NCBI GenBank assembly: GCA_947359465.1
Contig: OX375880.1
Coordinates: forward strand, 20,412,714-20,476,713
DNA length: 64,000 nt
From: Metellina segmentata
Taxonomy: Eukaryota; Arthropoda; Arachnida; Araneae; Tetragnathidae
Direction: 5' to 3'
Of the stretch, positions 1 to 10,559 are shown piece after piece. How positions within the stretch are numbered: the first letter of the stretch is position 1; each line of letters starts with the position of its first letter. The notes under the pieces are model-generated. The model saw only the letters and a list, made by a program, of their open reading frames with translations, made no database searches and was not told the DNA's origin. The translations under genes and the position numbers were made by a program.

Positions 1-455
1 CAAGTTATATCATCCAAAAATACTCATTAACAAAACTGAAGGGATCTTGATAGACGAGATCATTTAAAGAAAATAAATGAGAGCTTAATCTCATAATCAT
101 AAAAGTATCGGAAATTTTTTGATTGCGAGGTATCACTTTTTAAGAAATAATTTTATTGAATTTCATAGAATTCAAGGGAGAAACGAAATTTCACCTACAG
201 AGAAAACGAGCTGATTCTTCATAAATGTATTTGTACACAATTTTATAGCGAAGTTCTATAGGAAAGTAAAGTTGTGAAAGAAAGGAAATGCGATCCCATA
301 TAGAATTCTAGTTTCTACAGATATTCTATAGAAATTTCTAGACAGTATACAGAGGTTGCTTTATAGAGCTTTTCGAAAATTTTGAATTCCACAGGATTCT
401 AGTGGCCATATTTTATATAGACTTTTCGCAGAAATGTATTGAAATTTTTCTTACG
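1..455. other. AT-rich stretch without a gene
   Basis: No supportable reading frame. It holds several short palindromes built on TTCTATAGAA and scattered CGAGAT words like those in the dispersed repeat that follows. Probably degraded repeat sequence. Confidence 0.5.
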
Positions 456-610
456 GGTCATCAGCAAAATTGGTCAAATTAATTGACGAGATATCTCGTC
501 GAAACCACTTGTGGGGTAAACCCTCCTGGAGGCTGGTTCGATGAGGTTTCTCATAATTCGTTTGCAAATCTGACCAGATCTTGATGGACTACATATCTCG
601 TTGAACCACT
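456..610. repeat. Dispersed CGAGATATCTCG repeat unit
   Basis: Contains the perfect palindrome CGAGATATCTCG next to words such as CAGATCTTGATGGAC and CGAAACCACTT. The same words recur near 24.1, 40.7, 44.1 and 50.2 kb and form the unit of the 18.4 kb satellite. The nature of the parent element is unknown. Confidence 0.6.
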
Positions 611-616
611 TTCCAG

Positions 617-1640
617 TAAGGATGCGACATCGATGTCGATGTTTTCAAAACATATTTTTATAAAAAAAAAACATCGATGTATTGGAGCCGATGTTTTTGG
701 AACATCGATGTATTGGAGCCGATGTTTTTGGAACATCGATGTTTATACATGTCGATGGTTTTACGTTGTCGATGTTTTATTTTTAAATGAAAAAAGTACT
801 ATTATAAAAATTTTAAAAATAACCAAGTAGCATAATTTTTATAATCAGTAAATTGAACATACTTTTAGGCCACAGTGGCCAAGGGTGAAGGGTCTGAAAA
901 GTAGGGATGCGACATCGATGTCGATGTTTTCAAAACGACGTCAAAACATCAATGTTTTATAAAAAGCGTCGATGTATTTACCATCGATTTGTTGGAGCCG
1001 ATTTTTCTACATTGTCGATGTTTTATTTTTGAATAAAAAAGGTATCATAGTTAAAAATTAAGAAAAATAATCGTGCAACAAAGCATTTGTCAGTGATGGC
1101 GACATCTGTCCTACTAGAAAAAGTTTTTTTAACCTAACTGGTGGGATAGTTAGTGAAAAAAGAAGTCGGCTTAAGATGGAGAAAATTAACAAACTTCTTT
1201 TTTTACGAACTGTAAATAACAATTACTGGGACATATATTTATGGACCCCAATATTTTTTTTTATTTACAGTAAATAAAATATAAGTTTGTTATGTTTACC
1301 CCCATCAGTTGATAAATAATTAATAACAACTAACAATAATTACTGCTATGTGCCTACCTTTTTTTATATTATTCAATTTGAAAATGAACGATTTGTTTAA
1401 TTGTTCCTATTAATTTTTTTTACTTTGTTTTGACAGTTAAAAAAAATCTAACTCATTAAATGAATAAACATGGCAAATGACAAATTAAATCTCTCCCCCC
1501 CCCCTCAGGCGAATATTAATGTTTAAGGTTTTAAGGAATAGGGGGAAAAGTTTAAAACATTTTTTTTTTGGATGATGTATTATCAACATCGATGTTTTAA
1601 TTTTGAACATCGTTGTTTTGCTGTCGATGTCGCATCCCTA
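617..1640 (+). mobile_element. hAT element, copy 1 of the GGGATGCGACATCGATG family
   Basis: Terminal inverted repeats read TAAGGATGCGACATCGATG on the left and, reversed, TAGGGATGCGACATCGA on the right. Flanking 8-bp sequences CTTTCCAG and CTTTCTTG agree at 6 of 8 positions, as expected of a hAT target duplication. The first 285 bp are repeated once internally (second start near 903), and the same internal repeat occurs in the copy at 27.9 kb, so it belongs to the family. A hAT transposase C-terminal remnant lies inside. Confidence 0.75.
1099..1221 (+). pseudogene. hAT transposase C-terminal (dimerisation) remnant
   Basis: Translation starts ATSV, then has a frameshift and continues as a leucine/lysine-rich stretch ending NKLLF-like. 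This matches the hATC pattern ATSVPSERxFSLxG followed by N(K)LLFL. The SER residues are changed here but survive better in the 27.9 kb copy. Without this tail hAT transposases do not dimerise, and the rest of the protein is missing, so the element is non-autonomous. Confidence 0.6.
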
Positions 1641-2280
1641 CTTTCTTGATTTAATACAAGAGATAAGTTGTTAATCCAATGTTTGAGCCAACTTTCTTCA
1701 ATTTAGATTTACTCGAAAATTCTTTGCAAGAGATACGAAGATTGAAACACTCAATTATAAATCTGGATTTGCAGAAGCGTTGAAATAAGAAAAAAAAAAT
1801 CGCAACACTCTTGAGTTTCTTGATTTTAAGACAGATCGCTTTTGACTCCCGTCCATTATTTTCGCAGAGGAACATCTAAGGAAAATTAATTGAAGGGGAT
1901 GATAGAAAAAGATTCTTTTCTGCGCTGACTTTAAGTGCACTCGAGCGAGTAGGAGCCATAAAAGAACGATTTTTTGCTTTAAAAAAAGCATCTGACGAAA
2001 TTCTTTGTCCTCGCCGTCCTTGGATTTTTACCCTGCCGGATAAGAAAATTTATGACGGCCATATTTAACAACGGTGATGCGACAGGAAGTTTTCAAAGGG
2101 GAAATGTTTAACGGGTTATCCATGGCTTTTACACGAGCCGACGATGTTTTTGTAGAGCTACGGATTCACAAGTCAGCTTGAGGTGCGGAAGGCGATTCCG
2201 CTGTTCCATTTGTGTACTTTCGGAAATAAGTACTTCAGCACCAAGGAACCTGCTTTGCGTAGTGCGGGGAATTTCGATCA
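1641..2280. other. Unassigned sequence
   Basis: No repeat family or convincing coding region recognised. Minus-strand open frames near 1650-1990 are low complexity (F, L, S, K) and are not supported. Confidence 0.4.
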
Positions 2281-2288
2281 ATCTAAGG

Positions 2289-3481
2289 CAGGGGGTTGGC
2301 AAACTAAGACCCGCGGGTTAATATTTTTTACATGAAAAAATTAAAAATAAATCATCTTATGCGCTGTAACGCAACGGCCGATAGTCGACTTAATAAGTGT
2401 TGAATAATGGCCGCACGTCTTGCTACTGGTGTCGCATATTTGTATTCTATAACGTTGCCAGTTCTCTCAGTTATTAGCCATGAAAGGGAAACCATTTATT
2501 GAGGGTGGATTAATTAAATCATATTTGCTTGTGGCAGATGAAGAAATGTGCCCAGAGAAAACAGATTTGTTTCGATCTGTAAGTCTTTCGTCGAGAAAAA
2601 CTGGTAGAAGAGTTGATAAGTTGTGAATAGTGACCACGCGTGTTGCTACCGGTGCCAAATATTCGCATTCTATCGTCTGCCGTTGACATAGAACAAGTGT
2701 TGCCAGTTCTCTCAGTTATTAACCATGAGAGAGAACCATTTACCAATGGTGGATTAATTAAATCATATTTGCTTGTTGCAGCTGAAGAAATGTGCCCAGA
2801 GAAAATATATTTGTTTCGATCTGTCAGTCTTACGGCGAGAACATCTGTTAGAAGAGTTGAGGACATCGGCAGTCATACCAAGATTCAATTAAAGGACAAG
2901 ACAAAAAATTTCAAGTGGATTTTGTTGGCTCTTGATGAGTCGACAGATATTACTGATAATGCCCAATATTGCTTCTGACGTAATAACTATTACATCGAGT
3001 CCATTTCTATTTTGAACATCTATTCATTTACAAGACAGAACACTGACACAAAGACGATGAAACACAAAGAATGAATAGGTTCATTCCGACGTGGTCTGTA
3101 TATTCTGTTACCACGTTCCAAGCCAATCTGACGAATTCCCCATCGGGTAGGGAAGACGCGCGTTACAAATTCCCTTTCATAGGGATTATCTGGAGATCTG
3201 TGGCTAAGTTGCCACATTGCTGCTGTTTATTCGAGGTGATCAATACTGAAGTTGGGGGGACTAAATAATTAGCTTATATGTATTGTCTACATGGAACAAC
3301 TACAGGGAAAGATATCTTCAAGGAAGTCGAGAGAACGGTAACACATTACAATTTGAAATGGAATCAGTGACCCTGTTTTTTGGTTGCTCTATGTAAATAT
3401 CTTCGAGTTTGCTACCTGGCCCACCAAGTCCAAAATTGTTACGATCTGGCCCTTTCCCAAAAAACGTTTGCAGACCCCATG
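2289..3481 (+). mobile_element. hAT element carrying a GTF2IRD2/ZBED-like transposase fragment
   Basis: Left end CAGGGGGTTGGCAAACT and right end, reversed, CATGGGGTCTGCAAACG form the inverted repeats. They are flanked by ATCTAAGG (2281-2288) and ATCTGAGG (3482-3489), an 8-bp duplication with one mismatch. The inside codes for part of a hAT transposase, tandemly duplicated. Length is about 1.2 kb, well short of an autonomous hAT element. Confidence 0.85.
2450..2978 (+). pseudogene. Duplicated hAT transposase fragment (GTF2IRD2/SCAND3-like)
   Basis: The frame at 2640-2978 reads a hAT RNase-H-fold segment: a KSYLLVAAEEMCPEK-type stretch, then SLTARTSVRRVEDIG, then KTKNFKWILLALDESTDITD. The LALDESTDxT block is the hallmark around the first catalytic Asp of these transposases. 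An earlier, more decayed copy of the same part lies at 2455-2622, about 245 bp upstream, with frameshifts. The N-terminal zinc finger and C-terminal dimerisation region are absent, so the product cannot be active. Family assignment is from memory of the motif. Confidence 0.8.
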
Positions 3482-3489
3482 ATCTGAGG

Positions 3490-3611
3490 TACCCGACCAA
3501 ATATTACAAAAAAACAATAATATATTAAATGATGTCATACTTGAAATTAAGTGAATTGAGTAATTGACGGTAGATTTGAAAAGTAAACCCCTTAAGTGTG
3601 CCTTGAAGTGT
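3490..3611. other. Short spacer between hAT element and SINE
   Basis: Nothing recognised. Confidence 0.4.
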
Positions 3612-3915
3612 CAGAGCTGTGGTAGCACGGTTGGTAGAGTAGCGCATTCACTACAGGAGGGTTTGTTCGTTTCTGCCTCGTGTATATAGGGGGATGGTGC
3701 ACGTTAAATCGGTTGCGGCATCAAATGTATTCTTGGCGTGGTGTGGAAGTTTAGAGGTACCAGCTCAGGCGTTGTGACCTCGTCATCTGACCGTGGTTCA
3801 AAATAGCGAGGTGCTGTCCTCGGATATTTCCCTTAAGGGATTGATCCCGGACTGTCGTCAATAGCCCCTTGTGTTACTCTAGTACGACGTTAATTAAAAA
3901 AATTACCAATTACCA
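3612..3915 (+). mobile_element. SINE-B copy
   Basis: tRNA-like head (AGCACGGTTGGTAGAG resembles a box A), then the shared body (GGTGCACGTTAAAT, TCATCTGACCGTGGTTCAAAA) and the tail GTACGACGTTAATTAAAA. A segment after TGGAAGTTTAGAGG is deleted. Its end, ATTACCAATTACC, is the A-type simple tail. Confidence 0.8.
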
Positions 3916-4015
3916 CTCCTAATATACCACGAGAATATAATCTCGTTCCCTCTCAAGCAGCTCCTTATATTAACTCCAGAGCGAGTTTAATTCAAGAACA
4001 ATCCAACCAATCTGG

Positions 4016-4140
4016 GGTCTGGTGGTTAAGGTGGTTGACCTCTAAAGCGGAAGGCTCCTGGTTCGAATCCGGGTCAGAGCATGGTTGATTGGTTTGGGTT
4101 TTATGGCGCAAGGTCCAATAGTGGACAAGCTGCGCGGTAA
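4016..4140 (+). mobile_element. tRNA-like SINE head fused to a SINE-C end
   Basis: A head with GGTGGTTAAGG and the box B GGTTCGAATCC is followed by GGTTTTATGGCGCAAGGTCC, a sequence that in the C group lies at the other end of the element in reverse orientation. Either another SINE family or a composite. Confidence 0.6.
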
Positions 4141-4149
4141 TTTTTTTTT

Positions 4150-4453
4150 GGTAATTTTTAGTTAACGTCGTACTAGAGCAACACAGCGACGGTCCGGGAT
4201 CAGTCCCTTAAGGGAAAGATCCGAGGACAACACCTCGTAATTTTGAACCACGGTCAGATGACGAAGCAACACCTGAGCTGGCACCCCACTCTCCAAACTT
4301 CCACGCCAACCCAACGTGAGGACTTTCGACCACGACAGATTTAAGGTGCACCAGCCGCCTCTACACCATGCGTTTGCAAACATCCATGCCCGGACCCGGA
4401 TTCGAACCAGGAACCTTCCAATCTAGAGGCTAACACCTTAACCACTATACCGG
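4150..4453 (-). mobile_element. SINE-A copy
   Basis: Reverse orientation: tail complement TTTTTAGTTAACGTCGTAC first, then the body, then the head complement with GGATTCGAACC (box B) and CTTAACCACTATACCGG (box A). Confidence 0.85.
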
Positions 4454-4483
4454 GGACAAGCTACGCGAGACACAAGATAAAAT

Positions 4484-4715
4484 TTGACCCCGTCAGTGCA
4501 CGGATATTCGTAAGCGTATAGTGTAGAGGCGGCTGGGGCACCTTAAATCTGTCGTGGCCGAAAGTCGTCACGTTGGGTTGGTGTGGAAGTTTGGAGAGTG
4601 GGGTGCCAGCTCAGGTGTTGCCTCGTCATCTGACCGTGGTTCAAAATTACGTGGTGTCGTCTTCGGATCTTTCCCTAGGGGGATTGATTCAGGTCCGTCG
4701 TCAATACACTATTAC
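4484..4715 (+). mobile_element. SINE-A copy, head degraded
   Basis: The body from CGTATAGTGTAGAGGCGG onward matches the other A copies, but the tRNA-like head is replaced by sequence lacking a box A. The 3' tail is lost after CCGTCGTCAAT. Confidence 0.75.
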
Positions 4716-4800
4716 CAACAAATCTGGTACTACTGTATTCAAATACGGAATTCTGGAAATCGAGACTTTAAAACTTACTGAGATAATCTATCTACTCCCG

Positions 4801-5697
4801 AGACCAACCGGTATAGTGGTTAAGGTGTTAGCCTCTAGATCGGAAGGTTCCTGGTTCGAATCCGAGTCCGGGCATGGATGTTTGTAAGCGTATGGTGTAG
4901 AGGCGGCTGATGCACCTTAAATCTGTCGTGGCCGAAAGTCCTCACGTTGGGTTGGCGTGGAAGTTTGGAGAGTGGGGTGCCAGCTCAGGTGTTGCTTCGT
5001 CATCTGACCGTGGTTCAAAATTACGAGGTGTTGTCCTCGGATCTTTCCCTTAAGGGTGTACCATATGGTACTAGCTGACCCTTTTCCCTAACACGTGGAC
5101 GCTGGAATGTTTCGAAATGCAAAAACAACTTCAGACTTTGCACGTGCGGGTTTTCACAAAATACCGAAAGAGAGTATTTTCTCATCGGCGTCCCGGCGTT
5201 CCGTTTGATCCATAGACACAGCTGGAGTTTCCGTCGGTTCCCTAATCCCATGTCTGGGATGAAGATTTGCTGTGGGGAACTCAAGTCGGCATCACAGACG
5301 GTTTTCGCATCTGTGTGGGGGTGTTTCTGTTCTGGAGAGGACATAAACATCTCTAGAGGGCTCGGAATTCACCCCCCTCTCGTTGGCAGCTGCGGTTCTG
5401 TGGAACCAAGCGAACGTGGATTTTAGGAGGATTCGGATTCGAGATTCGACGAGAGACAGACGTCTCTGTGTGCCGATTTTTACTTTGGCTTCAGGCAGGA
5501 TTCGGTTGTCGATGGCTGTGCCCTTAATTATCTTTTTAAATTTTCTTGTAAATATTTAATTTATGTAAATAAATAGTTTAATTTTAAACCAGCTGTCCGT
5601 CTTTTTCTTACATGACGGTACAAGGGACTGATCCCGGACCGTCGTCAAAAGCCCGTTGTGATGCTCTAGTACGACGTTAACTACAAATTACCATTAC
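4801..5697 (+). mobile_element. SINE-A copy split by a solo LTR
   Basis: The head and body run to CTTAAGGG at 5056 and resume as AGGGACTGATCCCGG at 5623, through the tail and ATTACCATTACC. The 566 bp in between are a separate LTR insertion. The head has both box A and the box B GGTTCGAATCC. Confidence 0.85.
5057..5622 (+). mobile_element. Solo LTR of an LTR retrotransposon
   Basis: Starts TGTACC and ends GGTACA (5'-TG...CA-3' with a 6-bp inverted end). It is flanked by AGGG on both sides (5053-5056 and 5623-5626), a 4-bp target duplication that lies within a SINE whose uninterrupted sequence is known from other copies. A poly(A) signal AATAAA sits at 5568-5573 near the 3' end, which sets the orientation. 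No internal gag-pol is present, so it probably arose by LTR-LTR recombination. A 4-bp duplication fits Gypsy- or BEL-type integrases; the family is not determined. Confidence 0.8.
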
Positions 5698-6481
5698 CAT
5701 TACCTATCTACTCCCGAATCGCGATCTGAATTTCGAATGTCTTTCAACCCACAGCGTCTCTCCGTCTGGGTGTTCTGATACATCTCATCAGGTCTCCGGG
5801 TTGAAAAATCAATCAACAGGTTATTGTTCACGCGGTCGCCAAGATCACCTTGATAAGTTGCATTATGTAATTAATCCGCGTACACCGGTAAGCAGCATGC
5901 ATTTGACCTGGAGCCATTGATCTGTAATTAATTCCTCCATAACAAAGTCCGAGCTTATTGACGATGATGAGTTCTGCTGTTTTCAATTTTCGTTTCAGCA
6001 AATCAACACATGCCAATCCTTCGTGATTGAAGCAGACGATGCTATCGCCAAAGCCATAAACAACAATTAGAGTCGGTCGTTGTTCCGTCATTACCTCTCA
6101 ATACGCGTATTAATTTAATCATCGAGATACTCTTCGAACAATGGCAACAGTTTGAAACCGGCAATTAAGCATTTGATCTTGAATTGATGAAGACCTAGTT
6201 AATCTTGCATTTCATACATAAGTTCAAGGGACTGCGGTGCCAGTTCGAATGTTCTTTATGGGGTAAACTTCTTTCTTTTTGGAATTTGAGTATAGTTACA
6301 GGTAGGTATTTTTGATTAACGTCGCAGTGGGGAAACACAATGGCCTATTGAATTTGTGAATAGTTATTGATTGATTGATTCATGTGAGTTTCGCTGTTTA
6401 TGTACAGGTTTTTGAAACAAAGGAATCTTGATTGCAACCGAAACTATCACTGAGCAATTAATTACTACTAGGTAAAAAATT
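5698..6481. other. Mostly unique sequence
   Basis: No repeats recognised apart from SINE remnants at the left edge. It holds the minus-strand open frame at 5828-6091. Confidence 0.4.
5828..6091 (-). CDS. Possible first exon or small ORF, 87 codons
   Basis: The product begins MTEQRPTLIVVYGFGDSIV and continues with FNHEGLACVDLLKRKLK. Composition is ordinary for a globular protein and the frame does not overlap a known repeat, unlike most frames here. The order of a hydrophobic strand, GDS, FN and LLKRKLK loosely recalls the N-terminus of the CXorf65-like family, but that is memory of a weak pattern. A possible donor, CAAG followed by GTGATC, occurs near the 3' end. No upstream promoter or partner exon was identified, so this may be a chance frame. 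Confidence 0.3.
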   Translation of the reverse strand: MTEQRPTLIVVYGFGDSIVCFNHEGLACVDLLKRKLKTAELIIVNKLGLCYGGINYRSMAPGQMHAAYRCTRINYIMQLIKVILATA

Positions 6482-6812
6482 GGTAATTTTTAGTTAACGT
6501 CGTACTAGAGCAACACAACGGGCTATTGACGACGGTCCGGGATCAGCCCCTTGAGGGAAAGATCCGAGGACAACACTTCGTAAGTTTGAACCACGGTCAG
6601 ATGACGAAGCAACACCTGAGCTGGCACCCCACTCTCCAAACGTCCACGCCAACCCAACGTGAGGACTTTCGGCCACGACAGATTTTAGGTGCACCAGCCG
6701 CCTCTACACCATACGCTTACAAACATCCATGCCCGTACCCGGATTCGAACCAGGAACCTGCCGATCTAGAGGCTAACACCTTAACCAGTATACCGGTTGG
6801 TCGGCTTATTTT
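6482..6812 (-). mobile_element. SINE-A copy, full length
   Basis: Tail complement TTTTTAGTTAACGTCGTAC at the left, head complement with GGATTCGAACC and ending ACCGGTTGGTCGGC at the right. The 134-codon plus-strand frame across it is a by-product of the SINE. Confidence 0.88.
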
Positions 6813-6934
6813 GGTCAAACTTAATCTATGTTTTTTAAAACCTGTTGGTATGCGATCACTGGATATGTATAAACCTTTTCCCATCACTATCTATCAACTT
6901 GTCTTGCTTTCGCATGGAGTTGTTTTTTGATTAA

Positions 6935-7665
6935 GGGGTTGGAGAACCCTTAAAATTGTCGAAATCAACGCTTTTGAGCTCATTTTTAAGTAATCAACGT
7001 ACAATGATTTCATTTTTACATCATTGATTAGATTTTAGGCACACATATACAATCAAGTATGAATATTCATAAACTTTAAAAAAGTAATAAATAAATATTT
7101 CAGAAATTAGGGGGGTCAAAAGGATAAGTCTTCGGCCGACACGAATATTGCTACCATGTCATGTGCAACCTGAAACCTTCATTTTACATTTTTTATAATC
7201 TAAACAATTGTAGGTTTTTAATATACTATTATTTTGAAAAAATCTTGAAAATTATTTGTTTTACAACTTAAAAAAATATTTGCCGAGAAAAATCATATTT
7301 TTTTTAATGTTCACAAACTTTCTTAATTTTTTTATAAATTTAAAAAACTTATAGTACATTTGTTTAGATCATAAAAAATGTTAAATGAAGATTTTAGGTT
7401 CATTTGATCTTTAGTGATGCTGCACATAACATGGTAGCAATATTTGTGTCGGCCGAAGGCTTATATTTCTTGACCCCCCCCTCATTTAGTTGAAATATTT
7501 TATTTGTTACTTTTTTAAAGTTGTCTATGAATCTACATATTTGATTATATATGTGTGCCTAAAATCTAATCAATGTAAAAATTAAATCATTGTTCGTTGA
7601 TTACTTGAAAATGAGCTCAAAAGCGTCGATTTCGACAATTTTAAGGGTTCTCAGACCTTCTAATT
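6935..7665. mobile_element. Foldback element with about 350-bp inverted arms
   Basis: The left arm, from GAGAACCCTTAAAATTGTCG onward, is repeated in reverse on the right, ending CGACAATTTTAAGGGTTCTC. The arms share long blocks such as CTTCGGCCGACAC and GGCACACATATA and diverge only in scattered positions. Arms nearly meet in an AT-rich centre near 7300. No coding capacity. Flanks share words with 63.5 kb (GGTATAAACC, CATTGGTAAACTTAAT), so it appears to have inserted into another repeat. Confidence 0.75.
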
Positions 7666-7669
7666 TTGG

Positions 7670-8460
7670 TAAAACAATATCATTGGTAAACTTAATGTTT
7701 GATCACACACGTCAAAATGGAGCCCACAGATTGACGTGGGGGCCTGTTTGGACCCAGTTTCGAACTCGCAAATCTCCGGTTGTTGTTCTTCCAATTAGGC
7801 CACCGCGTCCCCAGTAAAGGCTAAGTTGGTTTTTGGAACCGCATCATATCAATGCATGGGAAACTGAGTTTTCCTCACTCACGATCTTCCCCTTGCCACA
7901 GAACAAAGCGCTAATTTTAAACCCCAACACAAAACACGCAATGACATGAAACCACGGCGTCAAAACATTGAACTTCACGCAAAGGAGTCGGAGCCCAATT
8001 ACTCCATTCTACACACACACAGGATTGTTTGCCCCGACGTGTGTTTGATCTTAAAACACACGCCAGCACCTCGGCTTTGTGTTTACATTTAACAGCCCGC
8101 CGGACTCCACAAGTTGAGTTGATCGACCGCTGCTCTTTGGGCGAAGGAAAAGAGGAGGAAAAAATTTCTCTCTAATGAGTCTGAGCGAGAGGGATGGTGG
8201 ATGTGTTTTTCCCACATCGCGGAACAAAGTGGACGAAATCTGGTGAGCCACTAATAAAAAAAAGCAACAGCCGTGGCTAAATTTGCAGCCCTACGGGCGG
8301 AACGGAATGTTTATTGCTTCTTAATCAACGCGGAATGAAAGCGACTACTGCGTTACGGTTGGGAGTGCTTGTTAACTGTCGGGTTCTCATTAGACACGTG
8401 ATTATTTCCCGTCTGGAATTCAAAGTGCAAGAAATCTAACTCGCTTGGATTGGGTCCGGT
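7670..8460. other. Unassigned sequence
   Basis: A SINE-B-like head remnant (complement GGACCCAGTTTCGAACTC and GGCCACCGCG) lies near 7745-7815. The remainder is moderately GC-rich unique sequence with no convincing reading frame. Confidence 0.4.
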
Positions 8461-8768
8461 AGGGAGGTATTTTAATTAACGTCGTACTGGAGCAACACAA
8501 CGGGCTATTGACGATGGTACTGGTTCGATCCCAACGGAGATTCGAGGACAGCACCACGTAATTTTGAATCACGGTCAGATGACGAGGTAACACCTGAGCT
8601 GGCAATCCACTCTCTAAACTTCCACATTACGCCAACGTGAGGACATACGAGGCCACGACAGATAAACCGCACACCAGCTCCCTTTGTACGCGACGGTGAC
8701 TGTTGGATTCGAACTTGCAACCCACCGGTTGCTAATTCGTTAATATTCCAACCGGGCCACCGCGGTTC
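8461..8768 (-). mobile_element. SINE-B copy
   Basis: Starts with tail complement TTTTAATTAACGTCGTAC and ends with the B head complement (GGATTCGAACTTGCAACC, then AACCGGGCCACCGCGG). Confidence 0.82.
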
Positions 8769-8784
8769 CTTGAATTGTGTACGG

Positions 8785-9108
8785 TAATTGGTAATTTTTA
8801 TTTAACGTCGTACTAGAGCTACACAGCGGGCTATTGACGACGGTCCGGGATCAGTCCCTTAAGGAAAAGATCCGAGGACAACACCTCGTAATTTTGAACC
8901 ACGGTCAGATGACGAAGCAACACCTGAGCTGGCACCCCACTCTCCAAACTTCAACACCAACCCAACGTGAGGACTTTCGACCACGACAGATTTAAGGTGC
9001 ACCAGCCGCCTCTACACCGCCTCTACACAAACATCCATGCCCTGATTCGAACCAGGAACCTTCCGATCTAGAGGCTAACACCTTAACCACCATACCGGTT
9101 GGTCGGCA
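8785..9108 (-). mobile_element. SINE-A copy with target duplication
   Basis: Full-length, 324 bp. Flanked by GAATTGTGTACGG at 8772-8784 and 9109-9121, a perfect 13-bp target duplication. This supports LINE-type target-primed integration. Confidence 0.92.
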
Positions 9109-9164
9109 GAATTGTGTACGGATTGGGTCGCCAGGCGAATCCTATCTTTGTCTAATCATCTGTC

Positions 9165-9360
9165 GTCAATAGCCCGTTGTGTTGCTCCAGTACGAAATTG
9201 ATTAAAATACCTACCCACTTAAGGACAATACCAGTTCTCTAGGTAGATAATTTATTTAACGTCGCACTGGAGCAATACAACGGGCTACTGGCAACGGCCC
9301 GGGATCAAATCGAAGGGAAAAATCCGAGGACAACACCATGTAACCATGATCCTGGTTCTC
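9165..9360. mobile_element. Two SINE-B tail fragments in opposite orientation
   Basis: A plus fragment (AATAGCCCGTTGTGTTGCTC to TACCTACC, about 9165-9225) is followed by a minus fragment (about 9242-9360) ending in the middle of the body. Both lack heads. Confidence 0.75.
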
Positions 9361-9482
9361 CAGGAGTTTATGAGATAAGACGATACATCATCCGTTGACA
9401 CCAAACTATCCTCCGACAAAAAAAAGAAAGAAAAACGCCACCTTTCAAAATGTGTTGACACGAGGACTTTTCTAATGTAACT
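9361..9482. other. Spacer
   Basis: Short AT-rich sequence between SINEs; nothing recognised. Confidence 0.4.
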
Positions 9483-9496
9483 CATTACCTGAAGTG

Positions 9497-10520
9497 GTAA
9501 TTGGTAATTTTTAATTAACGTCGTACGATAGGAACACAGCGGGCTATTGACGACGGTCCGGGATCAATCCCTTAAGGGAAAGATTCGAGGACAACACCTC
9601 GTAATTTTGAACCACGGTCAGATGACGAAGCAACACCTGGACTGGCACCCCACTCTTCAAACTTCCACACCAACCCAACGTGAGGACTTTCAGCTACGAC
9701 AGATTTAAGGTGCACCAGCCGCCTCTACACCATACGCTTACAAACATCCATACCTGGATTCGAACCAGGAACCTTTTGATCTAGCACAACCTTTTTGGGA
9801 GAAGGGCCACTCGTACCGTTAATTGAGACATGGGGGGGGGCGCAATTGAAGTTACAGCACAGACACAATGAAAGTGCTACTACCCAATTATGTACAGCAG
9901 TAATTACACTTAATATGTATAGTAAAAAAATAATAACTTATTTTTTTAAGATTAAACTTACAAATGTTTTCTCTAAAAAATCTAGGAGCTTGTTACAGAG
10001 CTAAATGAATGATATTTTGAATAGTTTAAAAAATACGAGTTAACAAACATTTGCACAGATCAATCATTTAGAATTACTTTTCAGAATGTGTCTCTAGAAC
10101 GTCATATGTACTTCAGCAAATTATTTTGGTTATAGATTTAATAACAGTAATAGTACAATGAGCAATAAAGATGAATATCAAAAATTTTAATGATATCAGT
10201 AAAATTTGAAATAAAAATTACAGCATAGAATATATTTAATATTAAAATTTCTAAAGCTTTAAACAATAATTATGTTACAGATTGCTAATGGGATGGCTGA
10301 TATTGAGTTTTACTAACTAATTTAGGTATGTTAGGTTCAATACTGCTAGAAGAAGACTGATTCTAAATGTTTGTCAGTCAATTTGCTTCTTAACTTAAAT
10401 CCTCTTGGAAGTTTATAGTCAAAATTAGCTTGCGGGCCGCAAATTAATGATTCGCGGACCGCAGGTTATGCATCTCTAATCTAGAGAGTAACACCTTAAC
10501 TACTATACCAGTTTGTCGGC
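9497..10520 (-). mobile_element. SINE-A copy split by a DNA element
   Basis: Tail and body complement run 9497-9785. The head complement resumes at about 10486 (AGTAACACCTTAACTACTATACC) and ends GTCGGC. The whole is flanked by CATTACCTGAAGTG at 9483-9496 and 10521-10534, so both halves are one insertion. Confidence 0.88.
9786..10485. mobile_element. hAT-like insertion inside a SINE
   Basis: Begins CACAACCTTTTTGGGAG and ends, reversed, GAGATGCATAACCTGCGG, sharing the CAYAACCT core. The insertion site carries TGATCTAG on the left and TAATCTAG on the right, an approximate 8-bp duplication. GGGCCAC near the left and GCGGGCCGC near the right are typical hAT subterminal words. No transposase was found; the left tip may have lost a few bases. 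Confidence 0.6.
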
Positions 10521-10559
10521 CATTACCTGAAGTGATTTGTATATATGACTCAAAACATC

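Noticed and set aside
6526..6930. 134-codon plus-strand frame
   Set aside because: It is the complement frame of a SINE-A copy; the same peptide appears wherever that SINE occurs (for example 21479-21736, 43690-43995).
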